Origin: Cohnella sp. OV330
GTDB taxonomy: Bacteria > Bacillota > Bacilli > Paenibacillales > Paenibacillaceae
Direction: 5' to 3'
NCBI RefSeq assembly: GCF_900112065.1
Contig: NZ_FOKE01000005.1
Span: 310,001 to 374,000, forward strand
Length of the DNA: 64,000 nt
The notes beneath the pieces were generated by a model that ran no database searches, had not been told where the DNA came from, and worked only from the letters and a program-made list of their open reading frames with translations. Positions within the stretch are counted from its first letter, which is position 1, and every line of letters starts with the position of its first letter. This document shows positions 8,925-18,467 of this stretch, one piece after another. A program made the translations under genes and the position numbers.

Positions 8925-9956
8925 TTAATAGTAACCTCTCAGATCGACCTTCACGCCCGTCCGCGCGCTGTCGATCGCGCCGAGCACCATGGCCATGCTT
9001 TTCACGTTGTCCCGGCAATCGGTCTCCGCCCGCCGTCCCTCCGCGAGGGAGGCGAACATCTCGTCGAGACAGCCGTGATGCCCGGACCGTCCCTGCCATT
9101 CGAACGCCGCTTCGACCCGCTCGTAGCCCCGGATGAACTTGCCCTCCTGATCGCCGCCCGCCACGACCTCCGCATAAGGAGCGCCGGCGCCGTCCCAAAT
9201 CGCCGTCCCTCGCTCCCCGCTCACGCGCCATTGGGATTCCCACGAGGTCTGGGCGCCCTCCGCGCACCATGAACCCCTGTAGCAGAACACCGAGCCGTCC
9301 GACATCTCGAACACGCAGATCGCCGAGGCGTTGCCCGCATACCAGGAGCCCGGCGGGTTGAATTCGTGGCAATAGACCGACACCGGATCCGCGCCGGTGA
9401 TGAACCGGGCCTGGTCGAACGTATGGATCGCCATGTCCAAAATAAGCGGGCTGTCCATCGCGTCGCGGAAGCCGCCGAAGTGCGCGCCGATAAAGAAGTC
9501 CGCGCCGACGTAGCCCGTCTTGCCGATCGCGCCGCCTTGCACGAGTCCGCGCAGCGCGCGGATATTCGCGTCGTAGCGACGGTTCTGCATGACCGCGTAG
9601 GACCCGCCCGTCCGGTCCGCGATGCCGATCAGCTCGCGCGCGGCTTCCATCGTCTCGGCCATCGGTTTTTCGCCGAACACGTTCGCGCCGGCATTCAGCG
9701 CCGTGCTGCACACCGCGAAGTGGCTCGCGGGGATCGTCACGTCGAATACGAGGTTCGCGCCCGTCTCCGCCAATGCCTGCGCCAGATCCGTATAGATGCC
9801 GCAGGTCAATTCGTACTTATCCGCCATCGCCTGCGCGAATTCCGCCTTGATGTCCACGAGCCCGACGATCTCCGCGTCCTCGCGCGCCAGCGCGTATTCC
9901 ACCCAAGTCCGTGCCATGCCGCCGCAGCCGGCGACCACGATTCGATATGCGCTCAT
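8925..9956 (-). CDS. Gfo/Idh/MocA family oxidoreductase
   Basis: 343 residues starting at ATG 9956 (MSAYRIVVAGCGGMARTW). The reading frame is open far upstream, but the Rossmann motif AGCGGMA and a normal family length fix this start. The EKPMAETMEAAREL segment carries the EKP motif, and ILDMAIHTFDQARF the histidine region. It follows the isomerase gene by 17 bases and probably shares its transcript, so the two likely process one sugar. It is the second of three members of this family in the window. Confidence 0.9.
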   Translation of the reverse strand: MSAYRIVVAGCGGMARTWVEYALAREDAEIVGLVDIKAEFAQAMADKYELTCGIYTDLAQALAETGANLVFDVTIPASHFAVCSTALNAGANVFGEKPMAETMEAARELIGIADRTGGSYAVMQNRRYDANIRALRGLVQGGAIGKTGYVGADFFIGAHFGGFRDAMDSPLILDMAIHTFDQARFITGADPVSVYCHEFNPPGSWYAGNASAICVFEMSDGSVFCYRGSWCAEGAQTSWESQWRVSGERGTAIWDGAGAPYAEVVAGGDQEGKFIRGYERVEAAFEWQGRSGHHGCLDEMFASLAEGRRAETDCRDNVKSMAMVLGAIDSARTGVKVDLRGYY

Positions 9957-9973
9957 TTTCGTTCCACGCTCCC

Positions 9974-10894
9974 TTATACCGGATTCGGCACGAAGTCGCC
10001 GCCGCGGCTCCGTTTCAAATAGTTCAACGCATGCACTTGCCCCGTCATCTCCAGCTCGTCCTTGTACACCGGATCGTGCCAGCCTTCGATATCGATCGTC
10101 CCTTGGTAGCCGGACTGCCGAAGGATCGTGATGACGTCCGACCAGTTCGTGTCGCCGAAGCCCGGCGTACGGTGCCACACGAACGGCTTCGGTCCGTGAA
10201 TGCCGTGCTCGCGTACGACGTCCCAGGCGATCGTCGCGTCTTTGCCGTGGACGTGGAAAACGCGGTCCGCCCACTTCCGCAGCTGCGGAATCGGATCGAT
10301 CAGACTGACCATCTGATGCGTGGGCTCCCATTCGAGCCCGATATTGTCCATCGGCACGCTGTCGAACATCATCTCCCAGGCCGTCGGATTGTGCGCGATG
10401 TTCCAGTCGCCCGACCGCCAGTCGCCGCCCATGTCGCAGTTCTCGAACGCGAGGCGCACGCCCCGGTCCGCGGCGCGGCGCGCCAGCTCGCCGAACACCT
10501 CGGCGAACTTCGGGATCGACGCGTCGATCGGCTCGTCCACGAGTCTGCCCGTGAAGCCGGATACGATGTTCGCGCCGAATAAATGCGCATGGTCGATGAG
10601 CCGCTCCCAGCTCGCCAGCGTGTCCGCGTTGTCTCCGTGGCCGGTCAGCGGATTGCCGAATACGCTTACAGCAGAGACGACGATGTCCCGGTCTCCGATC
10701 GCTTCGCGCACCCGCTTGGCCGTCTCCGCCAGATCGGCGCCGCCGGTCGTCTGCCAATACGTCAAGTTAAACGATTCAAAGCCGTAAGGCGCGATCTGCG
10801 GGATGACCCGCGCCGCGTCGCCGCCGCCGACCAAGGTACCGATGCGGATGCCCGTATGCTTGCCTATCGCTGCGCCGCCCTGTTGTCCGCTCAT
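9974..10894 (-). CDS. Sugar phosphate isomerase/epimerase (xylose isomerase-like TIM barrel)
   Basis: 306 residues from ATG 10894, which has CGGAG eight bases upstream (a GTG at 10903 is less well placed). TIM-barrel AP2EC features include FTGRLVDEPID, VRLAFENCDMGGDW with a metal-binding glutamate, GLEWEPTHQM, FHVHGKDA and TIDIEGWHDP. Proteins of this type isomerise or epimerise inositols, keto-sugars or sugar acids, and commonly pair with Gfo/Idh/MocA dehydrogenases, as here. The divergent AraC gene is the likely regulator. Confidence 0.88.
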   Translation of the reverse strand: MSGQQGGAAIGKHTGIRIGTLVGGGDAARVIPQIAPYGFESFNLTYWQTTGGADLAETAKRVREAIGDRDIVVSAVSVFGNPLTGHGDNADTLASWERLIDHAHLFGANIVSGFTGRLVDEPIDASIPKFAEVFGELARRAADRGVRLAFENCDMGGDWRSGDWNIAHNPTAWEMMFDSVPMDNIGLEWEPTHQMVSLIDPIPQLRKWADRVFHVHGKDATIAWDVVREHGIHGPKPFVWHRTPGFGDTNWSDVITILRQSGYQGTIDIEGWHDPVYKDELEMTGQVHALNYLKRSRGGDFVPNPV

Positions 10895-10988
10895 TGAATC
10901 CACTCCGATCCTAAGCTATATTGAATGAACTAGGTCGATTATAGCCTTATGCTTGCGCTCGTTCTCTATACAATCTTGCGTTTATATA

Positions 10989-11002
10989 GCCCAATCTTGG
11001 GC
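10989..11002. promoter_or_regulatory. Palindrome in the isomerase/AraC divergent region
   Basis: GCCCAATCTTGGGC, six-base perfect arms with a TC centre, 24 bases upstream of the AraC start. It could be a binding site or 5'-leader hairpin; the rest of 10895-11026 shows no other clear element. Confidence 0.35.
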
Positions 11003-11026
11003 ATCTCGGAGGGAGGCCGGCGCTTC

Positions 11027-11917
11027 ATGCATCCGCCGGAATTAAGAGAGGATACTTACCTGAGCGACGGCGCCTATCCCGTCAATCTGTTCCGCAACCA
11101 CTGCCCGCCGGGCGCCGTCGGCCGCAGCGCGCTCTATTTGCATTGGCACGACCATTTCGAATGGATCTATACGGTGTCGGGACGCGCGATCTTCCATATC
11201 GACAGCCAGCCGAACGAGACTGCGCCGGGCGATCTATTGCTGGTGCCGTCGGGCGGCCTTCACGTCGGGTACGCGCTGACGGAGGAGCCGGTCGAATATT
11301 GGTCGCTCGTCTTCAATCGCTCGCTGCTCCAAGGGCTCCCGGTCGATCCGCTGCACGACCGCTATTTGGCCGCATTCGCGGAAGGCAGCCAGCGGCTTCC
11401 GGTCAAGTTCGCGGCGGACGAAGCCCAATATGAACCGATACGTCGCGGTATCCTGGAGATCGGGGAGGAGTTCGCGGGCAAAAAACGCGCCTACGAACTG
11501 GTGGTCAAAGCGAAGCTGTACCAGATTTTCGCGTTGGCGGCGCGCCTGTGCATGCCCGAACGGGACGGCGAGCAGGCGGACCGGACCGGCCGGCGGATGG
11601 ACCGCTTCAAGTCGCTCATTTTGCATATCGAGGCGCATTATGCGGACAAGCTGACGATCGAGGATGCCGCGAAGCTCGTCAGCCTCAATCCCTATCATTT
11701 TTGCAAAGTGTTCAAAAACGCGACCGGTCGCACCTTCGTTGAATTCGTCAACCAGCACCGGATGAACGTGGCCGACCGTCTGCTGCGGGAAGGAGAGCTC
11801 ACGGTGACGGAGATCGCCGAACGGGTCGGCATCGACAATCCGAACTATTTTACGAAACTGTTCAAGCAAATCAAAGGCATGACGCCCTCGGGGGCCAAAA
11901 AAAGAGGCGGCGGTTAG
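11027..11917 (+). CDS. AraC-family transcriptional regulator
   Basis: 296 residues from ATG 11027, with GGAGGGAGG ten bases upstream. The N-terminal cupin carries HWHDHFEWIYTVSG, and the C-terminal double helix-turn-helix reads LTIEDAAKLVSLNPYHFCKV and LTVTEIAERVGIDNPNYFTK, ending in GMTPS. It is divergent from the isomerase-oxidoreductase pair, which it probably controls in response to a sugar bound by the cupin domain. Confidence 0.9.
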   Translation: MHPPELREDTYLSDGAYPVNLFRNHCPPGAVGRSALYLHWHDHFEWIYTVSGRAIFHIDSQPNETAPGDLLLVPSGGLHVGYALTEEPVEYWSLVFNRSLLQGLPVDPLHDRYLAAFAEGSQRLPVKFAADEAQYEPIRRGILEIGEEFAGKKRAYELVVKAKLYQIFALAARLCMPERDGEQADRTGRRMDRFKSLILHIEAHYADKLTIEDAAKLVSLNPYHFCKVFKNATGRTFVEFVNQHRMNVADRLLREGELTVTEIAERVGIDNPNYFTKLFKQIKGMTPSGAKKRGGG

Positions 11918-11927
11918 GCGACCGCGC

Positions 11928-12464
11928 CTAGCGTCCGCCGTCCAACACGCGCTTCAGCGCTTCGACCGCCTGCTCCGCGCGCCGGTTCAAAGCCCGCTTG
12001 TCCTTCAGCCCGTGCGACGCCAAGTCGTGTCCGCCGTCCAGGATCAGCGGCTTCGCGACGATGTCGTCCAGCAGTACCTTGGTCGTTCGCACCGATTCGT
12101 GCAGCGCCGCTTCAGGCAGGACGTCCCGCAGCGCGCTCAGCATCGCGACCGTTTTTTCCGCGTACATCAGCTTGACGATACTGTCCGCGCTCATCAGATG
12201 CCTGGCCGCGAATTTGACCGTCCGCTCGAGGGCCCGCGCGTCCTTGCGCTCCCTAGCGATCTCCTCCAGCCGACCCGCAGCGTCCCACCCTCTAATGGAC
12301 AGTTCGCCCGCCAAGCCTTCGATCAGCTCCTCGAGCCACCGCGCTTCCTCTTCGGGGGACGCGCCGAAGGCTTTGTACGCCTCGTATTCGCCCGCCCGGT
12401 ACATCCGGATCGTACTGCCTCCGAACGACATGAAGAGCTCCTTCGCATCCCGCCCTTCGTTCAT
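11928..12464 (-). CDS. Hypothetical protein, mostly helical
   Basis: 178 residues from ATG 12464, preceded by AAAGGGGGG with good spacing. I do not recognise the family. It is soluble, rich in Ala/Glu/Arg/Lys, and predicted to be largely alpha-helical (EEEARWLEELIEGLAGEL, DARALERTVKFAARHLMSAD). There is no signal peptide or membrane segment. It is convergent with the AraC gene (10 bases between stops) and divergent from the response regulator. Codon use matches the neighbours. Confidence 0.7.
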   Translation of the reverse strand: MNEGRDAKELFMSFGGSTIRMYRAGEYEAYKAFGASPEEEARWLEELIEGLAGELSIRGWDAAGRLEEIARERKDARALERTVKFAARHLMSADSIVKLMYAEKTVAMLSALRDVLPEAALHESVRTTKVLLDDIVAKPLILDGGHDLASHGLKDKRALNRRAEQAVEALKRVLDGGR

Positions 12465-12620
12465 GGCAATCCCCCCTTTACCTGTCACTCGCGCTATTCA
12501 TCATACCATGACGGCCGGCGAAGGACCGCAGCGGAGACTCCCTTTGACTTCTTCCCGACATCTTGCGGCCTTAAAATATGGGATGCCGCGCATCTCGCGC
12601 AGCCGCCCGGCGCTCCCGGG

Positions 12621-12629
12621 TGCTATAAT
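12621..12629 (+). promoter_or_regulatory. Extended -10 promoter of the two-component operon
   Basis: TGCTATAAT, an exact extended -10 box, 55 bases before the response-regulator ATG. No good -35 is seen, which is usual for extended -10 promoters. Confidence 0.55.
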
Positions 12630-12684
12630 TTGGACATTGCGTACCGGAAGCGATACAAACCGCCGGTATATCGGAGGAAGCCGC

Positions 12685-13374
12685 ATGGGACCGATCATGA
12701 TCGTAGAAGACGAAGACGCCATCGCGCGCGTGCTCGCCGCGTACGTACGCAAGGCCGGCTACGAGAGTCTGGTTTGCAACGACGGCTCGCAGGCGCTGGC
12801 GTCGTTCGACGAGGCGAAGCCCGGGCTCGTCCTGCTGGACGTCATGCTGCCGGGCACGGACGGCTGGGAGGTGTTGCGGGGAATTCGCGCAAAAGGGTCC
12901 TGCCCGGTCATCATGCTCACCGCGCGCGGAGAAGTCGGCGACCGCATTCGGGGACTGAACGGAGGCGCGGACGACTATATCGCCAAGCCGTTCGAACCGG
13001 AAGAGGTCGTCGCCCGGATTCAAGCCGTGCTGCGGCGGCCCGCCCAATCGCTCGTCGGCCGGGACCAGATCGTCTTCGGCAGCCTGCGGATCGACAGGCA
13101 GTCGCGCGGCGTCTATTTGAACGGCGCCCTCCTGTCCGTCACGCCCCGCGACCTGTCCCTGCTGCTGTTCCTGGCGGAGCACCCGAACCGGATCTTCGAA
13201 CGGGAGCAGTTGATCGAGAAGGTATGGGGCATCGACTACGAAGGCAGCGACCGGGCCGTCGACCTGTCGGTCAAGCGGCTCCGCAGCTTGCTCCTTCATT
13301 GGCCCGCGGAAGAAGGCGAGATTCGTACGCTCAGGGGAACGGGGTATCAGCTGCATGCCAATACAAACCGCTAG
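12685..13374 (+). CDS. OmpR/PhoB-family response regulator
   Basis: 229 residues from ATG 12685, with TCGGAGG upstream; the longer open frame from 11998 is non-coding. The receiver domain (1-115) has the acidic pair E8/D9, phosphoacceptor D52 in LVLLDVMLPGTDGW, and the conserved lysine in IAKPFEPEE. The C-terminal winged helix spans about 130-228 (SVTPRDLSLLLFLAEHPNRI, VDLSVKRLRSLL, IRTLRGTGYQL). It overlaps the kinase gene by 20 bases, forming one operon. The signal is unknown. Confidence 0.95.
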   Translation: MGPIMIVEDEDAIARVLAAYVRKAGYESLVCNDGSQALASFDEAKPGLVLLDVMLPGTDGWEVLRGIRAKGSCPVIMLTARGEVGDRIRGLNGGADDYIAKPFEPEEVVARIQAVLRRPAQSLVGRDQIVFGSLRIDRQSRGVYLNGALLSVTPRDLSLLLFLAEHPNRIFEREQLIEKVWGIDYEGSDRAVDLSVKRLRSLLLHWPAEEGEIRTLRGTGYQLHANTNR

Positions 13375-14767
13375 CCGGCAAACGCTGCTGAGCCGATGGA
13401 CGTACCGCTACGCGCTCACGCTGCTCGTCGGCCTGCTCGCGATCGGCGCGGCCGCCGCGTTGTGGATCCGCTCGGATACGGTCCACGAGCGCAAGGAAGC
13501 GCTGAAGCGGTTCGCCGTCGCGGCGGCCGACCGCGTGTCGGGAGACGACGGCGCCGTCCGCATCCCGGACGGCTTGTACGAATGGATCGACGGCACGCAG
13601 CGCGAATACCGCCTGCCCGGACAGTTCGCGCTTGCGGTATACGACGCGGACGGGAAGCTAGTCTTCTATAAGGCCGGGCCCGACAAATCGGGGGTCGGCG
13701 CGGCGCCCGCGCCCGTCGCGCCGACGCCTCCCGACCGGCTGCAAGCTTCGAGGCAAGGCGACGCGTACGTGCTCGGCGCGCCCGTCGGACGCGGAAAAGC
13801 CGCCGGGGCGCTGATCCTATCATACAGTTACGCCGAGCTCGCCCGCGTCGGGCAAAACTACGCGCTGATGAGCGCTTTGCTACTCTCCGCAGGTTTACTC
13901 GGCTGGACGATTATCTTCATGCTGTCCCGCCACCTGCGAAAGCCGATCTACCGTCTGCGCGACGCCCTGCGGCAGATGGAAGCCGGCGATTACCGCATCG
14001 ACGTCCCTGCGGACATCAAGGAAAAGGAGCTTCACGAGCTCCTCGTCTCCTTCGGCGCGATGGCCGCCCGCCTGGGGCGGCTCGAGGCGCTGCGCACGGA
14101 GCTGCTCGCAGGCGTCACCCACGAGCTCAAGACGCCGGTCGCTTCGATCCGCGGGCTCGTCAGCGCCGTGAGGGACGAGGTCGTGACCGGCGAGGAAGCG
14201 GCGGAATTCCTCGATATCTCGCTGTCGCAAACCCGCAAGCTGGAGGTCATGATCGCGGACCTGCTTGAATTCAACGCCTTTGCCTCCGGCAGCGTCGCCG
14301 TCCGGTCCGAGCCGATCGATCTGGGCAAGCTGCTCGGCGAGGTCGTCTACCAATGGAGCCTGCCGGATTGGAACGCGGGGCTTAGTCTCGCCGCGGAGCT
14401 GCCGCGCGAGCCCGCCATGATCGACGGCGACGCGGGACGCGTCCAACAGATCGTCGTCAATCTGCTCAACAACGCCTGCCAAGCGATGGGCGGCAGCGGC
14501 AGCATCAAGCTCTCGCTGGCCGCGCATGCCGGGCGGATGTACGAGGTCGTCGTGGAGGACGACGGTCCCGGCATTCCCGAAGAGGAACAAGAGCGCATTT
14601 TCGAGCGGTATTACAGAGGCGCGGGCAAAAAGCTGTCCGTCGGCGGACTGGGGCTCGGACTGACCTACAGCCGAATGCTGGCGGTCGCCATGGGCGGCAG
14701 CCTCGCGCTGCTGCGGAGCTCCCCGCAAGGCACCGCGTTCCGGCTCCTGCTGCCCAAGCGGCCATGA
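13355..14767 (+). CDS. Membrane sensor histidine kinase
   Basis: 470 residues. One membrane helix lies at about 22-40 and a second at about 168-190, enclosing an external domain of roughly 130 residues. A HAMP linker follows (RHLRKPIYRLRDALRQMEAG). The H-box is LAGVTHELKTPVASIRGL with phosphoacceptor H256. The ATPase domain has the N-box QQIVVNLLNNACQAM, G1 box DDGPGIPEEEQ and G2 box GGLGLGLTYSRML. It partners the overlapping response regulator upstream. Confidence 0.95.
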   Translation: MPIQTASRQTLLSRWTYRYALTLLVGLLAIGAAAALWIRSDTVHERKEALKRFAVAAADRVSGDDGAVRIPDGLYEWIDGTQREYRLPGQFALAVYDADGKLVFYKAGPDKSGVGAAPAPVAPTPPDRLQASRQGDAYVLGAPVGRGKAAGALILSYSYAELARVGQNYALMSALLLSAGLLGWTIIFMLSRHLRKPIYRLRDALRQMEAGDYRIDVPADIKEKELHELLVSFGAMAARLGRLEALRTELLAGVTHELKTPVASIRGLVSAVRDEVVTGEEAAEFLDISLSQTRKLEVMIADLLEFNAFASGSVAVRSEPIDLGKLLGEVVYQWSLPDWNAGLSLAAELPREPAMIDGDAGRVQQIVVNLLNNACQAMGGSGSIKLSLAAHAGRMYEVVVEDDGPGIPEEEQERIFERYYRGAGKKLSVGGLGLGLTYSRMLAVAMGGSLALLRSSPQGTAFRLLLPKRP

Positions 14768-14788
14768 ACCGGAGTGCTGCGCCCCGTT

Positions 14789-15313
<525 letters not shown>

Positions 15314-15328
15314 TTATCGCCCTTTCGA

Positions 15329-15781
15329 TCAATAAATTCGCTTGTTTCCCTTCTTAACGGACTCCCAGTCCTTTTCGACGTTTTTCCTGACTCGCTGCAG
15401 CAAGCTATAAACGGCGTCTTTTTCGGCTTCTGAAAATCCGGACAAGGCGACCTGATTAGAATGATCGTTTTCCCGTTTGATGAACGGGTAGACGTTTCGG
15501 CCTTTCTCCGTTGGAAACAGTTTTTTGATTTTCAGATTATCCGGGTCGTCCTTCTTTTCAATAAAGCCGTTCATCTCAAGCTTCATGATCGCGCGGGCGG
15601 CCGTCGTTCGGTCGACCTTGATCATTTCGGCCAGCTTTTCTTGAATCATGCCCGGATTTTCGCATATTCGCACCAGGTACAAGTACTGTCCCTTGGTAAG
15701 CTCGAATGCCTTGAATTCAATATTGCTGATCGAATCCAATGCCCTGGCGATCATTCCGATTTCGCGCAAAACTTCCTTCAT
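15329..15781 (-). CDS. MarR-family transcriptional regulator
   Basis: 150 residues from ATG 15781 (GTG at 15787 is an alternative). The winged helix is clear: GMIQEKLAEMIKVDRTTAAR, followed by the wing KKDDPDNLKIKKLFPTEKGR. It is the first gene of a two-gene operon with the acetyltransferase. A perfect inverted repeat overlaps its promoter (15838-15859), so autorepression is likely. The region is slightly lower in GC than its neighbours. Confidence 0.9.
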   Translation of the reverse strand: MKEVLREIGMIARALDSISNIEFKAFELTKGQYLYLVRICENPGMIQEKLAEMIKVDRTTAARAIMKLEMNGFIEKKDDPDNLKIKKLFPTEKGRNVYPFIKRENDHSNQVALSGFSEAEKDAVYSLLQRVRKNVEKDWESVKKGNKRIY

Positions 15782-15825
15782 GCCCACAACCCCGCCGATT
15801 CTGCAGTTTCAAAAGCGATAGCAAA

Positions 15826-15859
15826 AATGTATCTCACTTTTGTTGTATTTGCAACAAAA
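15826..15859 (-). promoter_or_regulatory. MarR promoter with overlapping operator
   Basis: Minus-strand promoter TTGCAA (15854-15849), 17 bases, TACATT (15831-15826). The -35 box sits inside a perfect inverted repeat, TTTTGTTG (15838-15845) and CAACAAAA (15852-15859), the size and AT-richness expected of a MarR operator. Confidence 0.65.
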
Positions 15860-15956
15860 TAACGACAAACGGCTTCGCTCCAACATTTGCCTGACTTATT
15901 CCGGGATTATATTGATCTCAAGCCCTACACCCCCATATCCGAGAGGAGCACGACCT

Positions 15957-16775
15957 ATGAAAACGAAGACGAAAGCAAAGCCGAAGACGAAAAAAATGGC
16001 AGCAGCCTTGATCGCCGCGGCAGTCCTTACCCTCTGCGCCGCTCAAATCGCGATGGCCTGCGCGGACGCGGGCGGCGGCGCCGAGCCGCCAGCCGCCGGG
16101 CAGACGGCTGCTCAGCAGACGTCCGCCCAGCACACAACAGGCGGCGGACAAGCGAAGCCGGCAACCGGCAAGAAAGCGGCTCCGGGCGCGGGACAAAAGC
16201 CGAAAAATCCGGCTTCCGGCAGCGTCGCATCGGGCGAGAGCCCCCAAGCCTCGACCTTGCCCGCCGCAGCCGTCGTCGATGCCCAAGACTACTCGGTCAC
16301 GATCTCCGGCGGCTACGGGACCGATCCTTTGGATCATGGCCGGCCGGTCGCGCTTATCGCGGCCGCGCTCGGGGTGCCCGCCGAGATTTTCCGCGAAGCC
16401 TTCAGCGGCGTGAAGCCGGCCGGCGCGGACAGCGGCGGGCCGACGGCGGAGGAAGCGCAGGCGAACAAAGCCGCCCTGATGAAGGTGCTGGCGCCCTACG
16501 GGATTACCAACGACAGGCTGGACGAGGTGTCCAATTATTACCGCTACAATGGCAGCAAAGGCGAGGTATGGAAAAGAACGCCGGCAGCGGCGACCGCGAT
16601 CGTCGAAAACGGCGTGCTGAAAGGCGTCAAAATAACGAACGCCGGCGCCGGCTATTCGTCCGCGCCGACCGTTATCGTGACAAGTCCCGGCGGCAAGGTC
16701 GCGGCCAAGGCCGAAATCGTTTTTTCGAAGGATTTCAAGACCAACGGCAGCATTGGAGCGATCACGCTCCCTTGA
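15957..16775 (+). CDS. Secreted hypothetical protein with a low-complexity linker
   Basis: 272 residues from ATG 15957 (GAGAGGAGC upstream). A very basic N-terminus (KTKTKAKPKTKK) and a hydrophobic helix ending in AMAC suggest export; the cysteine could be a weak lipobox. Residues 35-95 are Ala/Gly/Gln/Lys/Pro-rich and probably wall-spanning. The C-terminal domain has a helical part (about 125-200) and a short beta segment ITNAGAGYSSAPTVIVTSPG, a GxGYxxxPxV pattern seen in surface proteins. Function unknown. Confidence 0.75.
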   Translation: MKTKTKAKPKTKKMAAALIAAAVLTLCAAQIAMACADAGGGAEPPAAGQTAAQQTSAQHTTGGGQAKPATGKKAAPGAGQKPKNPASGSVASGESPQASTLPAAAVVDAQDYSVTISGGYGTDPLDHGRPVALIAAALGVPAEIFREAFSGVKPAGADSGGPTAEEAQANKAALMKVLAPYGITNDRLDEVSNYYRYNGSKGEVWKRTPAAATAIVENGVLKGVKITNAGAGYSSAPTVIVTSPGGKVAAKAEIVFSKDFKTNGSIGAITLP

Positions 16776-16800
16776 ACGTGTATGGCTCGAAAAGCAACAA

Positions 16801-16824
16801 GCCGGCTCTCCCGAGGGAGCCGGC
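16801..16824. terminator. Bidirectional terminator
   Basis: Arms GCCGGCTC and GAGCCGGC around 8 bases. It lies between convergent genes: 25 bases after the secreted-protein stop and 8 bases after the GH4 stop. U-rich tails lie on both sides (CTGTTCGTTT on plus; TTGTTGCTTTT on minus). Confidence 0.8.
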
Positions 16825-16832
16825 CTGTTCGT

Positions 16833-18338
16833 TTAGTGCGAAGAAGCGCGTTCCTTGCCTTTGTCCGCTTCGCCCGCGTTCTTGTTGGCGGCTTCGCGGT
16901 CCTGCTGCATTTCTTCGACGGACTTCACGTGCAGGCGCGCCGCGCCCCGGTAGCCCTCGCGCGTCGGCAGCAGGTCGCCCGACGCCATGCGCGCCTTGGC
17001 TTCCGCAATGGATGTGCCGTACTGGGGCAGCCACTGCTCCTGGGCGACCAGCATCTCGTCGACCATCTGCCAGATCTCCTTCGGATTGCAGACGGCGCCG
17101 ACGAGAGGATCCATCATGAACGCCTGGCGCAGCAGCTTGTCGTCGCCGTGCACCGCGGCCTCGACGGCAAGGCGCTGCACGGAGATGCTGACGTTGCAGA
17201 CGGCGGCCGGCCCGAGCGGCAGGTCGCCGATGCGCGGCATCGAGACGCCGTTGCGGTCGACGTAGCCGGGCGCCTCGATGACCGCGTCTGCGGGCAGATT
17301 GGCGATGACGCCGTCGTTGATCACGTTGAAGTGGCCGCGATAGACGCGCCCGGTCTCCAGGCCCTCGATGATGTACGAGCCGTGCTCGTGGCTGCGCTCG
17401 CCCGCCTCGTACTTCAGCGCCGGGTCCTTCATCCAGTTCGGGAAGTCGGTCTCGAACCAGTTGCGGCCTTCAGTGCAGACGCGCAGGTAACCGCCCGTCT
17501 CCCCGTTGATCCAGCTGCCGAGGTCGATCCAGTCGTTGATCTCGTCCGGACGCTTGCGGTACCAGGGCACGTATTCGCTAAGGTGACCGTTCGACTCCGT
17601 GCTGTAGTAGCCGAAGCGGCGCAGCATGTCGATGCGCACTTTTTCCGTGCGGCTGAAGTCTTCATGCGCTTCGAAGGCCGCAAGCAGCTTGCCGGTCAGG
17701 TCTTCTCCATTGTGCTTGATCTGGATGTACCAGGTCTGATGGTTGATGCCCGCGCAGACGATATCGACCTCCTCCGTCTCGAGGCCGAACGCTTGCGCGA
17801 TCTGCCAGTGGCCGCCCTGCACGCCGTGGCACAGGCCGATCGTCCGCACGCCGCCGTACTTGTTGCAAGCCCAGGTCAGCATGGCCATCGGGTTGGCGTA
17901 GTTCAGCAGCGTCACGTCCGGAGCCGCGACCTCGCGGATATCCTTGCAGATGTCCAGCATCGCGGCAATGCCGCGCTGGCCGTACATGATGCCGCCCGCG
18001 CAGAGCGTGTCGCCGACGCACTGGTCGACGCCGTATTTCAGCGGGATGTCTACGTCGGTCGCGAACGCCTCAAGCCCGCCGACGCGAATGGTGCAGATGA
18101 CGTACTTCGCGTCCTTCAACGCTTCCCTGCGATCGGTCGTCGCGGAGATCTTGATGGCGAGCCCGTTTTCCTCGATATCCCGCTGACATAGCTGCGTGAC
18201 CATCTCCAGGTTGTGCGGGTTGATATCCGTAAACGCAACCTCGATGTTCGCGAACTCCGGCACGCTCAGCAAGTCGCGGAGCAAGCCCCGTGTGAATCCG
18301 ATGCTTCCCGCGCCGATAAACGTAATCTTGAACGACAT
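16833..18338 (-). CDS. Glycoside hydrolase family 4, alpha-galactosidase (MelA)-like
   Basis: 501 residues, a little longer than typical MelA. GH4 enzymes use NAD and a divalent metal to oxidise the sugar C3 and eliminate the aglycone. The N-terminal Rossmann motif is FIGAGSIGFTRGLLRDL; NYANP at 146-150 is the GH4 signature; metal ligands are C170 (GLCHGVQGG) and H200 (GINHQTW). The unphosphorylated-substrate MelA subgroup is favoured, but specificity (galactoside, galacturonide or other) cannot be read with certainty. The RBS is GGAGG. The AraC gene just upstream is on the same strand. Confidence 0.9.
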   Translation of the reverse strand: MSFKITFIGAGSIGFTRGLLRDLLSVPEFANIEVAFTDINPHNLEMVTQLCQRDIEENGLAIKISATTDRREALKDAKYVICTIRVGGLEAFATDVDIPLKYGVDQCVGDTLCAGGIMYGQRGIAAMLDICKDIREVAAPDVTLLNYANPMAMLTWACNKYGGVRTIGLCHGVQGGHWQIAQAFGLETEEVDIVCAGINHQTWYIQIKHNGEDLTGKLLAAFEAHEDFSRTEKVRIDMLRRFGYYSTESNGHLSEYVPWYRKRPDEINDWIDLGSWINGETGGYLRVCTEGRNWFETDFPNWMKDPALKYEAGERSHEHGSYIIEGLETGRVYRGHFNVINDGVIANLPADAVIEAPGYVDRNGVSMPRIGDLPLGPAAVCNVSISVQRLAVEAAVHGDDKLLRQAFMMDPLVGAVCNPKEIWQMVDEMLVAQEQWLPQYGTSIAEAKARMASGDLLPTREGYRGAARLHVKSVEEMQQDREAANKNAGEADKGKERASSH

Positions 18339-18467
18339 GGACCGATCAGCCTCCTTCTTGATATTCGCCTTTGCTTGATCGCAAGCTTTCCTACAGTCAT
18401 TGTAACGACTTGAAGGGAGGAAGCGTTATCAGAATTGCAGCCGATTCCCGGTTCCGATTGTCTAAAA

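Noticed and set aside
9957..10757. N-terminal extension of the oxidoreductase at 8925-9956
   Set aside because: The frame is open but lies over the isomerase gene; the Rossmann motif starts just after ATG 9956.
11998..12684. N-terminal extension of the response regulator
   Set aside because: It is antisense to the helical hypothetical gene; receiver-domain similarity starts at ATG 12685, which has a proper RBS.
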